DNA from: a virus
Virus record (IMG/VR): IMGVR_UViG_3300038701_001289
Span: 1-54,328 of that record
Length of the DNA: 54,328 nt
Direction: 5' to 3' (one strand)
Shown here: positions 1 through 7,491 of the stretch, piece after piece
How positions within the stretch are numbered: position 1 is the first letter of the stretch
Layout of the letters: the number at the start of each line of letters is the position of its first letter
Program-made: the position numbers and the translations under genes
The notes under the pieces: model-generated
Database searches by the model: none
What the model was told of the DNA's origin: nothing
What the model saw: only the letters and a program-made list of their open reading frames with translations

Positions 1-7
1 AGAACCT

Positions 8-21
8 TACAATCGATTGCA
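8..21 (+). repeat. Dispersed repeat copy 1
   Basis: TACAATCGATTGCA. First member of the genome-wide repeat, 7 bases from the left edge and outside any gene. Confidence 0.85.
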
Positions 22-277
22 ATAAACAAACGCAACAGCGGGGCAACCCCTACACCCTACCACGCGGTAGCACGTCACAAGCGATATAAGCCGTTTCTAG
101 CGGGGTAAACGCTATCTGCGCGGGGTAACCACCACAAACACCTTTCAGCCTATCAGCGACCAGCACAGCGACCCTACCGGGGGGAACCATTTTTTCGGAA
201 TTAATACGGACACCGGGGGTATATCTCTCTATGTACAAAAATTTCCAGTAGATAAATACCTTTCATATAACACTCTA

Positions 278-304
278 TTGACAATAATCATATTTCTTTA
301 CAAT
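278..304 (+). promoter_or_regulatory. Sigma70-like promoter for the HNH gene
   Basis: TTGACA (278-283) and TACAAT (299-304) are separated by 15 bp. The spacer is short but both boxes are near consensus. An AAGGGG ribosome binding site and ATG 334 follow. Confidence 0.5.
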
Positions 305-333
305 ATTACTTACCTGCTAATAAGGGGCTAATA

Positions 334-825
334 ATGAACATCGAAGAACTTTTTATGACTAAGGTAATCGTCAGACCGGACGGTTGTTGGGAATGGATAG
401 GCTCTTTTACCAGCATGGGTTACGGTTTATTTGTATGTGAACCTATCGGCATTCGTTGCCTAGCTCATAGATTTATATATAGTTTACATAAAAGAGCTTT
501 AATAAATAGCAAGATCGTTCTTAGGCATAATTGTGATAACCCTTGGTGCGTAAACCCTGATCACGTAATCGAGGGTTCTAAAGCGGATAATGCAAGGGAC
601 GCTAGCGAACGAGGCCGGGCCGGTCCCAGAAAACTGTCAGACCATCAAATACAGCAGATATACGAAAATACGTATGAATTGGATCGTAAGACCTTATCAA
701 AACTAATGGGCGTTACTACCAATCAAATAGGCATGATACAACGAGGACAAGCTCACCAATCGATTGTAAGCAAGCGTAAATCTAAAAGGAAAAGAGTGAA
801 GCATAAAAAAATTTCCTACCAGTAA
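334..825 (+). CDS. HNH endonuclease
   Basis: A 163-residue protein with an HNH_3-like core at residues 45-90: AHRF, then LRHNCDNPWCVNPDHV with His65, Cys67, Cys72 and His77, then the typical SKADNARD helix. Such proteins cut DNA as free-standing homing-type endonucleases. The C-terminal part (about 98-135) resembles a helix-turn-helix (LSKLMGVTTNQIGMIQRG) that could bind the target, followed by a Lys/Arg-rich tail. The ATG follows AAGGGG at good spacing. The gene is AT-richer than the downstream genes, which fits a mobile, recently acquired gene. It carries a degenerate copy of the dispersed repeat near its 3' end. The family call is solid; whether it is active as a homing enzyme is not visible. 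Confidence 0.85.
   Translation: MNIEELFMTKVIVRPDGCWEWIGSFTSMGYGLFVCEPIGIRCLAHRFIYSLHKRALINSKIVLRHNCDNPWCVNPDHVIEGSKADNARDASERGRAGPRKLSDHQIQQIYENTYELDRKTLSKLMGVTTNQIGMIQRGQAHQSIVSKRKSKRKRVKHKKISYQ
755..768 (+). repeat. Dispersed repeat, degenerate copy
   Basis: ACCAATCGATTGTA, two mismatches in the left end. Intragenic, read as QSIV. Confidence 0.45.
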
Positions 826-868
826 ATAACTATTCGATATAACGGATTATAAAAACGTCTAGCTCTAT

Positions 869-1195
869 ATGGACATAATAGACAAAATAAGCTATCATAT
901 AACAGATTGCGGAATTAAATGCGGGAATACCAATATGGTCAAAATGGAAGCTCAATCGTCGAACCATTTCAACGTGGTGTGGTTCAATTTCGATAATGGA
1001 TACACTGCTTCCATATCGCAAATGAAATCGGACGTGGCGAAAGAGAGTAATATGGATTGGAACCCTTTCTTCCATTTCGCTGCGTGGAAGACGGGGGCCG
1101 ATCCTATGGATTTCGTCATGGACGAGAATTGGAAATCCCACAAGGACATTGCGGGTTTCCTTGAACACGTGGAAAACTTGGAGAAAGCGAAATAA
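869..1195 (+). CDS. Hypothetical protein, 108 aa
   Basis: An open frame ending in EHVENLEKAK with many aromatic residues in the middle (FNVVWFNFDNGY, WNPFFHFAAW). I do not recognise the family. ATG 869 has no clear ribosome binding site and the internal ATG 934 is an alternative, so the start is uncertain. It stands alone between the HNH gene and the next gene group, with a repeat copy about 75 bases after its stop. Confidence 0.55.
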   Translation: MDIIDKISYHITDCGIKCGNTNMVKMEAQSSNHFNVVWFNFDNGYTASISQMKSDVAKESNMDWNPFFHFAAWKTGADPMDFVMDENWKSHKDIAGFLEHVENLEKAK

Positions 1196-1270
1196 GCTTT
1201 GCCTGTACATTCGGCTGTAGCGATTGGTCTGGACAAAGAGTGGGCGGATCGGTAATGTAACACATTCCAC

Positions 1271-1284
1271 TACAATCGATTGTA
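1271..1284 (+). repeat. Dispersed repeat copy 2
   Basis: TACAATCGATTGTA, a perfect 14-bp palindrome followed by AGGG, 35 bases before the next start codon. Confidence 0.9.
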
Positions 1285-1319
1285 AGGGTAACAAAATTTT
1301 TTCGCGTTGGAGGGAAACG

Positions 1320-1610
1320 ATGGAAATGAAATACATAACAGTGCGCGTATATATAAGTCGTGATTTGACGCGCATTGTGCCGTTTATCTTTCCGAAAACA
1401 GTATCGCACGACATCATGGCGAAAGCTGCGGAAATCGTGTGTGCGGATCACGACTGGATATACGAAGGTGTGCGCTCTGCGGGTTTTGTCAGGTTTGGCG
1501 AAATACCGGAATGTACCGGCTACTCGGAAACGCTCAGAACGGGTCCAGCGGACGGTGATGCGACGATTTTGTCGATGCATGAGTACGGCGTCGATATAGG
1601 GATGGTCTGA
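1320..1610 (+). CDS. Hypothetical protein, 96 aa
   Basis: Begins MEMKYITVRVYISRD. ATG 1320 is chosen over an upstream in-frame start because GGAGGGA lies just before it and the upstream extension would run through the repeat. The N-terminal part alternates like beta strands; there are no recognisable catalytic motifs. The stop overlaps the next ATG (TGATG), so it begins a translationally coupled string of small genes. Confidence 0.65.
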   Translation: MEMKYITVRVYISRDLTRIVPFIFPKTVSHDIMAKAAEIVCADHDWIYEGVRSAGFVRFGEIPECTGYSETLRTGPADGDATILSMHEYGVDIGMV

Positions 1611-1813
1611 TGTCGCGTATAACAAAGGTAGAAACGGAATTGAGGATAAGGGAACGCTGTGTTGCGGTGTTTATCTATCACGGCACAGGTGAGGTGTTCG
1701 AGCACAGAGTTCCGTATTCTGAATTGCCGGAAGGGATCGATCTTACCTCGTGGTATGCCTATGCTCTTTGTACGAAGAAGGCGAAGGAAGCGTTCAGAAA
1801 GGAAAAGCCGTGA
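1610..1813 (+). CDS. Hypothetical protein, 67 aa
   Basis: A small basic protein whose start overlaps the previous stop by one base. It has a beta-rich first half (VAVFIYHGTGEVFEHRV) and a charged helical end (TKKAKEAFRKEKP). The layout loosely recalls KTSC-type small proteins but the signature residues are absent, so no family is assigned. Confidence 0.6.
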   Translation: MSRITKVETELRIRERCVAVFIYHGTGEVFEHRVPYSELPEGIDLTSWYAYALCTKKAKEAFRKEKP

Positions 1814-2265
1814 CCGATGATGCGCCAAAAAGTATGTGGGTTTTCCCGAAGAAAAACTGGTTTAACGCAGGGGCCAGTAATCGCAGAATAATTGCATCTG
1901 GCGGGAAGGATGTCGCATACGTCAGAAAAGACCTATCCACCTTCGAAGCAGGGATCGAGGCGGCAATACTTATCGTTAATAACTCATGCCCTGACTACGA
2001 GGGTGGTTGCTCTTTACAAGATCAAGCGGCGCGCGATTTGAGGGATCAGATCATCGAAGAACTTAACCTATTCCTCGAACCATCTTCCCCGTCACAGATC
2101 AGCAAAACAGTTGCAGCACTGGTTGCAGCTTACCGTAATGCGTCCAAACAAATGATCACTTCCGAGGATTTGGAAGCAGGTCACAGGGCCGGTGTGCGGG
2201 ACGTCGCTGTTCGGCTAGGTCTATACTCTGAATTTTGTGAAGCTTTGAAAAAGGACAAGACATGA
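1810..2265 (+). CDS. Hypothetical protein, 151 aa, GTG start
   Basis: GTG 1810 overlaps the stop of the preceding gene (GTGA) and is preceded by AAAGG, so it is preferred to the longer in-frame start at 1750. The middle (about residues 75-135) is predicted helical (DQAARDLRDQIIEELNLFLE, EAGHRAGVRDVAVRLGLYSEFCEAL). No motif identifies a function. Confidence 0.65.
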   Translation: MTDDAPKSMWVFPKKNWFNAGASNRRIIASGGKDVAYVRKDLSTFEAGIEAAILIVNNSCPDYEGGCSLQDQAARDLRDQIIEELNLFLEPSSPSQISKTVAALVAAYRNASKQMITSEDLEAGHRAGVRDVAVRLGLYSEFCEALKKDKT

Positions 2266-2561
2266 AAAGCATACGTATTACGGCACCGAACCGAGATAAC
2301 CCGAACTGGATTATCACGTCGCCGGAACATCCGAAAATGGAAAAGAAATGCTACTCCTACCAAGGTGTTACCGAAGAACTGGCGAAAATATTTAAACGAC
2401 TGGAAAATTTGCACGAGCAAAAAGAAAAGCTGGAAAGCACGTTCGCCTTTGTGCATGACGAATGTACGAAACCCAATAGTCCAGATGGGTTGCTCCAACT
2501 GCGCGATGCTTTGCGTGATGCGCTTGATCGTTTTAACGACATATACGACCTTCCCGAATAA
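2262..2561 (+). CDS. Hypothetical protein, 99 aa
   Basis: Starts in an ATGA overlap with the preceding stop. Begins MKSIRITAPNRDNPNW; from residue 40 on it looks like a helical, charged coiled coil (ELAKIFKRLENLHEQKEKLE). Likely a small accessory protein; function unknown. Confidence 0.65.
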   Translation: MKSIRITAPNRDNPNWIITSPEHPKMEKKCYSYQGVTEELAKIFKRLENLHEQKEKLESTFAFVHDECTKPNSPDGLLQLRDALRDALDRFNDIYDLPE

Positions 2562-2569
2562 CGGCACTA

Positions 2570-2598
2570 TTGTGCTTAATGACCTTTTCCGGTATAAC
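2570..2598 (+). promoter_or_regulatory. Sigma70-like promoter
   Basis: TTGTGC (2570-2575), 17-bp spacer, TATAAC (2593-2598). It lies in the 68-bp gap before the gene at 2630. Confidence 0.5.
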
Positions 2599-2629
2599 AT
2601 AACGGATTAAATCGAAGCGGAAAAACAGC

Positions 2630-2926
2630 ATGAGTGATCGGGAAGAATTGCGCGAAGAGTTCGACAGAACGCGGGATGTCGAGGTAGCGCGGGACTACAT
2701 GGCGAAGCTGGAAGAGGATCACCGGGAAGGTGTGGTCGGTTTCGAAGCCTACGCATATGAAGCGATCCGTATTCTGCCTTATGTCATACAATCCGATTAT
2801 AAAGCACAACTCGACAAGATGCGCGAAGTGTTGAACATGGAACGGCGTACTCGCAAACGTCTTTGGATGTTGGTACATATCCAGACGGTCAGTATTGCTC
2901 TTCTGTTGATAGGTGCGTTGCTATGA
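2630..2926 (+). CDS. Small membrane-anchored protein, 98 aa
   Basis: A charged, helical N-terminal region (SDREELREEFDRTRDVEVARDY) and a single C-terminal hydrophobic segment (about residues 80-98, ending SIALLLIGALL) predict a tail-anchored protein with a cytoplasmic coiled coil. The next gene encodes another small one-TM coiled-coil protein and overlaps it by ATGA, so the two may act together at the membrane. No spanin or holin signature is evident. Confidence 0.6.
   Translation: MSDREELREEFDRTRDVEVARDYMAKLEEDHREGVVGFEAYAYEAIRILPYVIQSDYKAQLDKMREVLNMERRTRKRLWMLVHIQTVSIALLLIGALL
2787..2801 (+). repeat. Dispersed repeat, degenerate copy with one inserted base
   Basis: TACAATCCGATTATA: the core with one extra C. 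Intragenic. Confidence 0.3.
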
Positions 2927-3081
2927 CTTCGATGTCGAATGCGCTTGCCAAGATGCAGACGGAAAATGAACGTCTCAGAAAAGACAACAGATCGCTCAAG
3001 GTCATGGTAGTTGCGCAGGTAGCGGTTGCCGTGGCCTTTTTTATTACGGCTGCTTACATGGGGGTGTCGGAATGCCCATAA
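2923..3081 (+). CDS. Small one-TM protein, 52 aa
   Basis: Starts at MTSMSNALAKMQ in an ATGA overlap with the upstream gene. A short coiled coil (KMQTENERLRKDNRSLK) precedes one membrane span (VMVVAQVAVAVAFFITAAYM). The topology is the reverse of its neighbour's tail anchor in that only a few residues follow the span. It could pair with the neighbour; function unknown. Confidence 0.6.
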   Translation: MTSMSNALAKMQTENERLRKDNRSLKVMVVAQVAVAVAFFITAAYMGVSECP

Positions 3082-3287
3082 CCAAGAGAACAACGCGCTT
3101 TGAGCGTGTGATCGTGCGTCACTACTACGTCGAGAAAGACAAGCGCATAATCACCAAACAATCGATTGTAGAGTTGCCCTTTCGCGACGACAAGGTTTGG
3201 TGCGAGAAAGAATGGCGGGACGTGGACCATATCGACCCGGAAGCTCGTGGCGGACTACTTTACGAAGTATACATCAAGGATACCTGA
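3072..3287 (+). CDS. Hypothetical protein, 71 aa
   Basis: Overlaps the preceding gene by 10 bases. Basic N-terminus (MPITKRTTRFERVIVRHYY) and acidic C-terminal half. It contains a repeat copy read as KQSIVE. No recognisable domain. Confidence 0.6.
   Translation: MPITKRTTRFERVIVRHYYVEKDKRIITKQSIVELPFRDDKVWCEKEWRDVDHIDPEARGGLLYEVYIKDT
3157..3170 (+). repeat. Dispersed repeat copy 3
   Basis: AACAATCGATTGTA, intragenic. Confidence 0.85.
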
Positions 3288-3290
3288 CCA

Positions 3291-3527
3291 ATGTCTATGG
3301 GTCACAGGAGAGTTAAGTACGTTCTCGTTCCGGGGTTCGTGGTTAGTGAAAGCGATGGTCAACGTCATCATATAGGTGCCGTCGAGCTTGCGTCCCTGTA
3401 CCGTGTCTCTATGAGTGAGTGCGTAGTGTACGATGCGATGAGGTGCGGCGCTGGCGGTTATAAAGGGTTGGTTCATCTCCGGCCTAGATTTGACGGTGAC
3501 TACCGAATTCCGAAGGGTGCAGCATGA
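3291..3527 (+). CDS. Hypothetical protein, 78 aa
   Basis: Begins MSMGHRRVKYVLVPGFVVS, 3 bases after the previous stop. Mixed composition with a Gly-rich stretch (MRCGAGGYKGLVHLRPRF). Family unknown. Confidence 0.6.
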   Translation: MSMGHRRVKYVLVPGFVVSESDGQRHHIGAVELASLYRVSMSECVVYDAMRCGAGGYKGLVHLRPRFDGDYRIPKGAA

Positions 3528-3835
3528 TCAAGTACAGGCGTAAACCCAAACAGACAACCGAAGACAAACCTAAAGAGGCCAAGATGCAGAAGGTTCGATT
3601 GATCGACAAACGCGCAGGCGGCGCTTCGTCGGTCGTGATGTTCATATATAAGGCAACACCTAGCTTGCTGAAACACATGGGCATGGAAAAATTAACAGAG
3701 ATGGAAATCTCGACGGCAGAGGCCGCACGTTCTTTGAAGGCGAGGTGCGGTTCCATGTATCGCGAAGGCTTCATGTGGGCGGAACTCTGCGTACTCAATG
3801 GCGGAAAAGTGAAAGTGGAGGTTATCGATGAGTAG
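3524..3835 (+). CDS. Hypothetical protein, 103 aa
   Basis: ATGA overlap with the previous gene. A Lys-rich N-terminal segment (about residues 1-28) is followed by a compact alpha/beta-looking region (VVMFIYKATPSLLKHMGMEK). A second start at the internal ATG (MQKVRLIDKRAGG) is possible. Function unknown. Confidence 0.6.
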   Translation: MIKYRRKPKQTTEDKPKEAKMQKVRLIDKRAGGASSVVMFIYKATPSLLKHMGMEKLTEMEISTAEAARSLKARCGSMYREGFMWAELCVLNGGKVKVEVIDE

Positions 3836-4046
3836 TGCGTGGGCGTACAAGCCGTTCTTTGACGAAATCATCGCGGATACTGTCGGCTGTACCAAACAGA
3901 AAGCGATGGTCAACGCCCTGTATGTCTACGCAAACGTGGTTGTCCACCGCACAGCTACGCCAGAAGACATTCAAGCATTCTTCGACGAACACCTAGCGTC
4001 TCATGGCAGGCTTTTGCAGGTTCGTATCACAGAGATTCCCACATGA
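3828..4046 (+). CDS. Hypothetical protein, 72 aa
   Basis: Starts in an 8-base overlap with the upstream gene and begins MSSAWAYKPFFDEIIAD. Predicted mostly helical. No known domain. Confidence 0.6.
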   Translation: MSSAWAYKPFFDEIIADTVGCTKQKAMVNALYVYANVVVHRTATPEDIQAFFDEHLASHGRLLQVRITEIPT

Positions 4047-4288
4047 AGCTAAAGCTGACGTTAATGTGCGACAACGAAGACGATAACGTACAGTGCGCCA
4101 ACCACAAAGTAACGTGTCCGTCCGGTATATTCTCTGATCTACGCATCGGAAGGGCAACGTTAGAGCGGGAAGCGTTAACCGCAGGGTGGGTCCGTAAAGC
4201 AGCTAAAATGCGGGCAGGTGATGGGGGCGTCATATACAGAACGCAACAGGCAATGTACTGCGCAGCGTGTGCAAGGAGGTTACTGTGA
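4043..4288 (+). CDS. Cys-rich small protein, 81 aa
   Basis: ATGA overlap. Cysteines at about 9, 18, 25, 73 and 76 with an adjacent His (CANHKVTC; CAACARRL) suggest a metal-binding fold of zinc-finger type, but spacing does not match a named finger. Function unknown. Confidence 0.6.
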   Translation: MKLKLTLMCDNEDDNVQCANHKVTCPSGIFSDLRIGRATLEREALTAGWVRKAAKMRAGDGGVIYRTQQAMYCAACARRLL

Positions 4289-4539
4289 CTTATCTGGACA
4301 AGGGCGACATAGTGAAGCCGAGCAAGGCTTTGACGCGGAAGAAATCTCTTAGGCTTTACAGCTTCCATCGCGGGGTTGTCGTGACGCCACGGGAGGTTAA
4401 TGATCGCGGAGTTACCCAAGTCCGATGGCCGTTCTCTACGAAACCCATGTCCGTATCCACAAGCTATTTGCTCTATACGGGCAATCGAAAAGAGAAGCAT
4501 GATCGCTTACAATCGATTGCAGCGCTAGTCAAAAGATAG
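4285..4539 (+). CDS. Hypothetical protein, 84 aa, GTG start
   Basis: A full AAGGAGG at about 4273-4280 sits just before GTG 4285, which also overlaps the previous stop (GTGA). This decides the start against an upstream in-frame ATG. Begins with TYLDKGDIVKPSKALTRKK, a beta-rich, SH3-like pattern. The 3' end carries a repeat copy (LQSIA). Confidence 0.65.
   Translation: MTYLDKGDIVKPSKALTRKKSLRLYSFHRGVVVTPREVNDRGVTQVRWPFSTKPMSVSTSYLLYTGNRKEKHDRLQSIAALVKR
4508..4521 (+). repeat. Dispersed repeat copy 4
   Basis: TACAATCGATTGCA in the last codons of the upstream gene, about 30 bases before a promoter. Confidence 0.88.
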
Positions 4540-4550
4540 ACGTTCTCAAC

Positions 4551-4579
4551 TCGACACCGTGTTGTTCGTATGCTATCTT
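4551..4579 (+). promoter_or_regulatory. Promoter of the XRE-type regulator
   Basis: TCGACA, 17-bp spacer ending TGC, then TATCTT: an extended -10 promoter. A repeat copy ends 30 bases upstream. Confidence 0.6.
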
Positions 4580-4607
4580 AAACCGTAACAACAAACGCGG
4601 AAAAAAC

Positions 4608-4868
4608 ATGAACAACATCGTGAAACTAGCACCCAACACGGAGAAGCCCAACTACACCAAAAGGCTTCGCAATGCAGATGATGCGATGCAAACTCTTCGC
4701 ATGGAAATCTATGCGTGGGATCACAAGGAACTGGCGAAAGCGATAGGCGTGTCGCCTTCGTGCATCATGGCCATCCGGTCGGGACGTACCAAGTGGCCTC
4801 GCCCGAAAACCTTTTTCGGTTTGCTGGACGCACTCGAACTGGACATGCTACTGGTCAAGCGCGTCTGA
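4608..4868 (+). CDS. XRE/Cro-type HTH DNA-binding protein, 86 aa
   Basis: Residues 38-75 form a lambda-repressor-like helix-turn-helix: HKELAKAIGVSPSCIMAIRS, where the turn (GVS) and recognition helix are clear. The rest is short, as in Cro-type proteins, with no peptidase or dimerisation domain. It has its own extended -10 promoter and a repeat copy just upstream, as an autoregulated phage regulator might. It is one of three candidates in the window to bind the dispersed repeat, but nothing here shows binding directly. Confidence 0.78.
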   Translation: MNNIVKLAPNTEKPNYTKRLRNADDAMQTLRMEIYAWDHKELAKAIGVSPSCIMAIRSGRTKWPRPKTFFGLLDALELDMLLVKRV

Positions 4869-4870
4869 TA

Positions 4871-4898
4871 TTGGTAAGTTAGTTACGACAACTACTTA
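4871..4898 (+). promoter_or_regulatory. Possible promoter
   Basis: TTGGTA, 16-bp spacer, TACTTA, immediately downstream of the HTH gene and ahead of the gene at 4915. Confidence 0.35.
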
Positions 4899-4914
4899 CT
4901 AGAGAGCAATCACC

Positions 4915-5160
4915 ATGATCGACGGAAAAGACCTGCGCAGTTTCCCCGCCATACCCCTCGATGACGAGTGGGAAAAGCATCTCGAAACGCTAGAGAAAAC
5001 CCACGGCGAATTGGCTTACCCGTTCGTCCAGATGCAGTTATACATCTCTGAGATAGAGGACGAGCTTGACGGTTCGTTTGTTCGGGGTTTCTTGGTTGGC
5101 GGCTTCTCGTTTTCGCTGTTCTGGGCGATACTTGGGTTGCTCTATTTCTTGTTTAGCTGA
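4915..5160 (+). CDS. Small membrane protein, 81 aa
   Basis: A soluble acidic N-terminal part (about residues 1-58) precedes a C-terminal hydrophobic segment (GFSFSLFWAILGLLYFLF), giving a tail-anchored topology. AGAGAG lies before the ATG. No holin family is recognisable. Function unknown. Confidence 0.6.
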   Translation: MIDGKDLRSFPAIPLDDEWEKHLETLEKTHGELAYPFVQMQLYISEIEDELDGSFVRGFLVGGFSFSLFWAILGLLYFLFS

Positions 5161-5167
5161 GGGCAGT

Positions 5168-5647
5168 ATGGCGAAACGGACGAGGCAGATAAAAATACGG
5201 CACAAAGAGATGCTGCGCGTAGAAGAACGCCGCATTGCTCGTAAAGAACAACAAAAGAAAAAGGCCAATAAAAGCCTCTACGTTAAAGACAGTAATGGCC
5301 AGTTACTGCGTATTTCAGAAGATGACGTTTACTCTCGCGGTTCCACACTCATCAACCGAGTAAATTCCCATATGAACATAGAACAACAGGTTATTATAGA
5401 GGTTTTGAGCACTAGTCGAGTGTATCGGGATTTGTGCAATCACATAGATGCGCTTCGCGAAGAAGAGTTGCTTAATGGCGTTTTGAAAGTTAATTACGAA
5501 GGCTCTATATATGAGATAGCGCGAGCGGAACACCACATGGAGGAACCAGAAGTTCTTGAAGCGAATTTACTAGGGGGTGCAACCTACCGGACGCAAGTCT
5601 CAAATGGTTTGTTAAAAATGCACATATTACTACGGAGGGTGCTATGA
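5168..5647 (+). CDS. Hypothetical protein, 159 aa
   Basis: The start at MAKRTRQIKIRHKEM follows GAGGGCAG; an upstream in-frame ATG (5066) would overlap the previous gene by over 90 bases and is not used. The very basic helical N-terminus (about 1-38) could contact nucleic acid. The remainder shows no known domain. Confidence 0.6.
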   Translation: MAKRTRQIKIRHKEMLRVEERRIARKEQQKKKANKSLYVKDSNGQLLRISEDDVYSRGSTLINRVNSHMNIEQQVIIEVLSTSRVYRDLCNHIDALREEELLNGVLKVNYEGSIYEIARAEHHMEEPEVLEANLLGGATYRTQVSNGLLKMHILLRRVL

Positions 5648-5859
5648 GTGATCAAGTAATCAAATGGTATGTGCTTCGTCGCAACTTCAAAGGCGAGGCG
5701 TCGTCGGCAATCTATCACACTGACCACCAACCGGGTGAGAAGTCACCTAGCGGCAGTCCAACAGGTATTTTCTATTCCACCAAGATTGCGGAAGATCACC
5801 ACGAGTTATCTCTGCGAGAGCTTGACAACCTGTACGCACCTAGGGGTGATTATGTCTGA
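5644..5859 (+). CDS. Hypothetical protein, 71 aa
   Basis: ATGA overlap with the upstream stop. Begins MSDQVIKWYVLRRNFKGEAS. Polar, with no visible domain. Confidence 0.6.
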   Translation: MSDQVIKWYVLRRNFKGEASSAIYHTDHQPGEKSPSGSPTGIFYSTKIAEDHHELSLRELDNLYAPRGDYV

Positions 5860-6202
5860 CGATTTTGACGCACGTCTGAGAAAACTTCTGACAGGGTTAC
5901 CGGCTCAAACAGCGCCCGCACCTGTGCGTTACGAAGACATAACAGCACAGGTGTATGCTCCGGGCCGCGTACCAGAGGACGGTGTCGAGTTCGTGGTCCA
6001 TCTACGGAACCACCAAGGATCGTTCCTTACCGCTTGTAAGTTGAACGATAGGCCCGTAACTATCTCAGGTAGTATAACGTCCTGTTGCCACTACCACTTG
6101 ATCGAAGAAATGGTGAGTAGGTCCAGAAACTACCTTGTAGGTCTCGCAGCGCTGGCCGAGGAACCCAAACCAAACCCCAAATCCCCTTGGAGCAACTATT
6201 AA
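5852..6202 (+). CDS. Hypothetical protein, 116 aa
   Basis: Start ATG 5852 (MSDDFDARLRKLL) overlaps the previous gene by 8 bases. The central region (about 35-75) is beta-rich with EFVVHLRNHQGSFLTACKL; the tail is proline-rich. Family unknown. Confidence 0.6.
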   Translation: MSDDFDARLRKLLTGLPAQTAPAPVRYEDITAQVYAPGRVPEDGVEFVVHLRNHQGSFLTACKLNDRPVTISGSITSCCHYHLIEEMVSRSRNYLVGLAALAEEPKPNPKSPWSNY

Positions 6203-6204
6203 CC

Positions 6205-6594
6205 ATGTTTGACAGCATCATAGTCTCTATAGCCTACATCGCTATATGCGCCAGCATCATCACCTTGATTGCAGCGTACAGAAAAATCGTCGCGTATAAG
6301 AGTGCGTTCAAACACATGTCGAATGCCTTGTCGATTTCTGGCGACATGATGCAGAATTACTATTCGATGCACACCTCTACTTTGAATTGTCTTCAACTCG
6401 GAATGAATTTCGCAAAAGATTGTCGGAAAAGTACGCTAACGTTAAAAGAAACACGTTTGTTGAGAGAGTTCGTGGATAGCGTTGAGATAATAGGCGACGT
6501 TCACGTCAGTTCGGCAGAGCACTTTGACGCATCCGCAGCGCTTGTAAAAGAGTGTCTAGCCAACGCCAAAAGAGACCTGAATATACGAGGATGA
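6205..6594 (+). CDS. Membrane protein with N-terminal anchor, 129 aa
   Basis: ATG 6205 is preferred to an upstream TTG. One clear span lies at residues 4-25 (SIIVSIAYIAICASIITLIA). A long helical region follows that looks soluble. Signal-anchor topology; function unknown. Confidence 0.6.
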   Translation: MFDSIIVSIAYIAICASIITLIAAYRKIVAYKSAFKHMSNALSISGDMMQNYYSMHTSTLNCLQLGMNFAKDCRKSTLTLKETRLLREFVDSVEIIGDVHVSSAEHFDASAALVKECLANAKRDLNIRG

Positions 6595-6598
6595 AAAT

Positions 6599-6898
6599 AT
6601 GACCGGTACTCCTGTGTACAAGAACGGAGTATTGCAAGATATGTTCCTGCAATACATCGCCGCTGCCCTCGCACCGCTAGACGGGACGGGTCCGCTCGAA
6701 GACCTTTCGACAATCCCGGTACATCAGTACCTTTCTATGGAGGACTCCTTCTACGCGGGCGCGCAAGCGTTCATGTTGCAGATACTCTCAGAGAATTCAA
6801 ATCAACACCTTCTGACCAAACTGCAAGACGAACTCGCCAGCTTCGGAGAGAATATCGAGGCTAGGTACAGTGACGCCATGCGAGGCAAAGGAAGTTAA
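6599..6898 (+). CDS. Hypothetical protein, 99 aa
   Basis: Follows the membrane protein by 4 bases with CGAGG as binding site. Predicted helical; no domain recognised. Confidence 0.6.
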   Translation: MTGTPVYKNGVLQDMFLQYIAAALAPLDGTGPLEDLSTIPVHQYLSMEDSFYAGAQAFMLQILSENSNQHLLTKLQDELASFGENIEARYSDAMRGKGS

Positions 6899-6928
6899 TT
6901 TAAGCTTCGGTTGCAGTGGGGAAGCTGC

Positions 6929-6942
6929 TACAATCGATTACA
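6929..6942 (+). repeat. Dispersed repeat copy 5
   Basis: TACAATCGATTACA followed by ACGA, in the leader of the gene at 6964. Confidence 0.88.
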
Positions 6943-6963
6943 ACGAAATACAGGAAATACGCA

Positions 6964-7206
6964 ATGAGTGTCACTAACATCATCGTCCACACCTTCGGGC
7001 AACAGGTCAAACTTCCGGCGAACCTGCGCGAAGGCGATTTCTTCGAACGTCAGGCGGTGCTCAACGGAAAACGTGTCAAAAATAAGAACGTCCGTTTCGA
7101 GGTCCGCAACGCCGTTGGACGCACGGACAAGGAACGTCCACATTCGCCTAAGAAATGCATCGTAGGGGTGCTGGATGGCGTCGAAGCGCGGGTATACCCC
7201 TATTGA
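6964..7206 (+). CDS. Hypothetical protein, 80 aa
   Basis: Start MSVTNIIVHTFGQQ chosen because ACAGGAAA precedes it and the longer frame would translate the repeat. Basic C-terminal half (GRTDKERPHSPKK). No family recognised. Confidence 0.62.
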   Translation: MSVTNIIVHTFGQQVKLPANLREGDFFERQAVLNGKRVKNKNVRFEVRNAVGRTDKERPHSPKKCIVGVLDGVEARVYPY

Positions 7207-7231
7207 TGCATTGTTCTTTATATGGTACGTT
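7203..7231 (+). promoter_or_regulatory. Possible promoter
   Basis: TTGATG, 17-bp spacer with TGG before the -10, TACGTT. Ahead of the gene at 7258, which has an AAGGGAAA binding site. Confidence 0.35.
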
Positions 7232-7257
7232 AAGTCCCTGAAACTAAGGGAAAATAC

Positions 7258-7491
7258 ATGCCTATAAAGAAACGCAAAAACCTCCCAAAGGCTCCGTTGC
7301 AGGTAGAGAGAAACACTTTAGTTTCCTCACCTCCGGGGCCTTCTTTGGAAAGCTTGGTGAAGAAGCACGATCAGATAGCTTCTGACGCCGCTTGGGAAGG
7401 CGACAACGCAAAGGCAGATTTCCATCAAAAACAGGCAGACAACTATCGTGAGCGACTAGCAAGCGGTGAAATATGGGAGGTCGATTTCTAG
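7258..7491 (+). CDS. Hypothetical protein, 77 aa
   Basis: Basic, proline-containing N-terminus (MPIKKRKNLPKAPLQ) followed by a helical segment rich in Ala, Asp and Lys (about 40-70). Its stop overlaps the next start (TAGTG). Function unknown. Confidence 0.6.
   Translation: MPIKKRKNLPKAPLQVERNTLVSSPPGPSLESLVKKHDQIASDAAWEGDNAKADFHQKQADNYRERLASGEIWEVDF

Larger units (their letters stand above)
1..333. other. AT-rich leader without a convincing gene
   Basis: No convincing coding region is visible. It holds one dispersed-repeat copy (8-21), a small palindrome around 57-70 (TACC/GGTA arms) and a promoter just before the first gene. A 62-codon minus-strand frame at 50-238 needs a TTG start and has no ribosome binding site. 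Confidence 0.5.

Noticed and set aside
50-238. 62-codon minus-strand ORF in the left leader
   Set aside because: It needs a TTG start, has no binding site, and would be the only minus-strand gene in the window.
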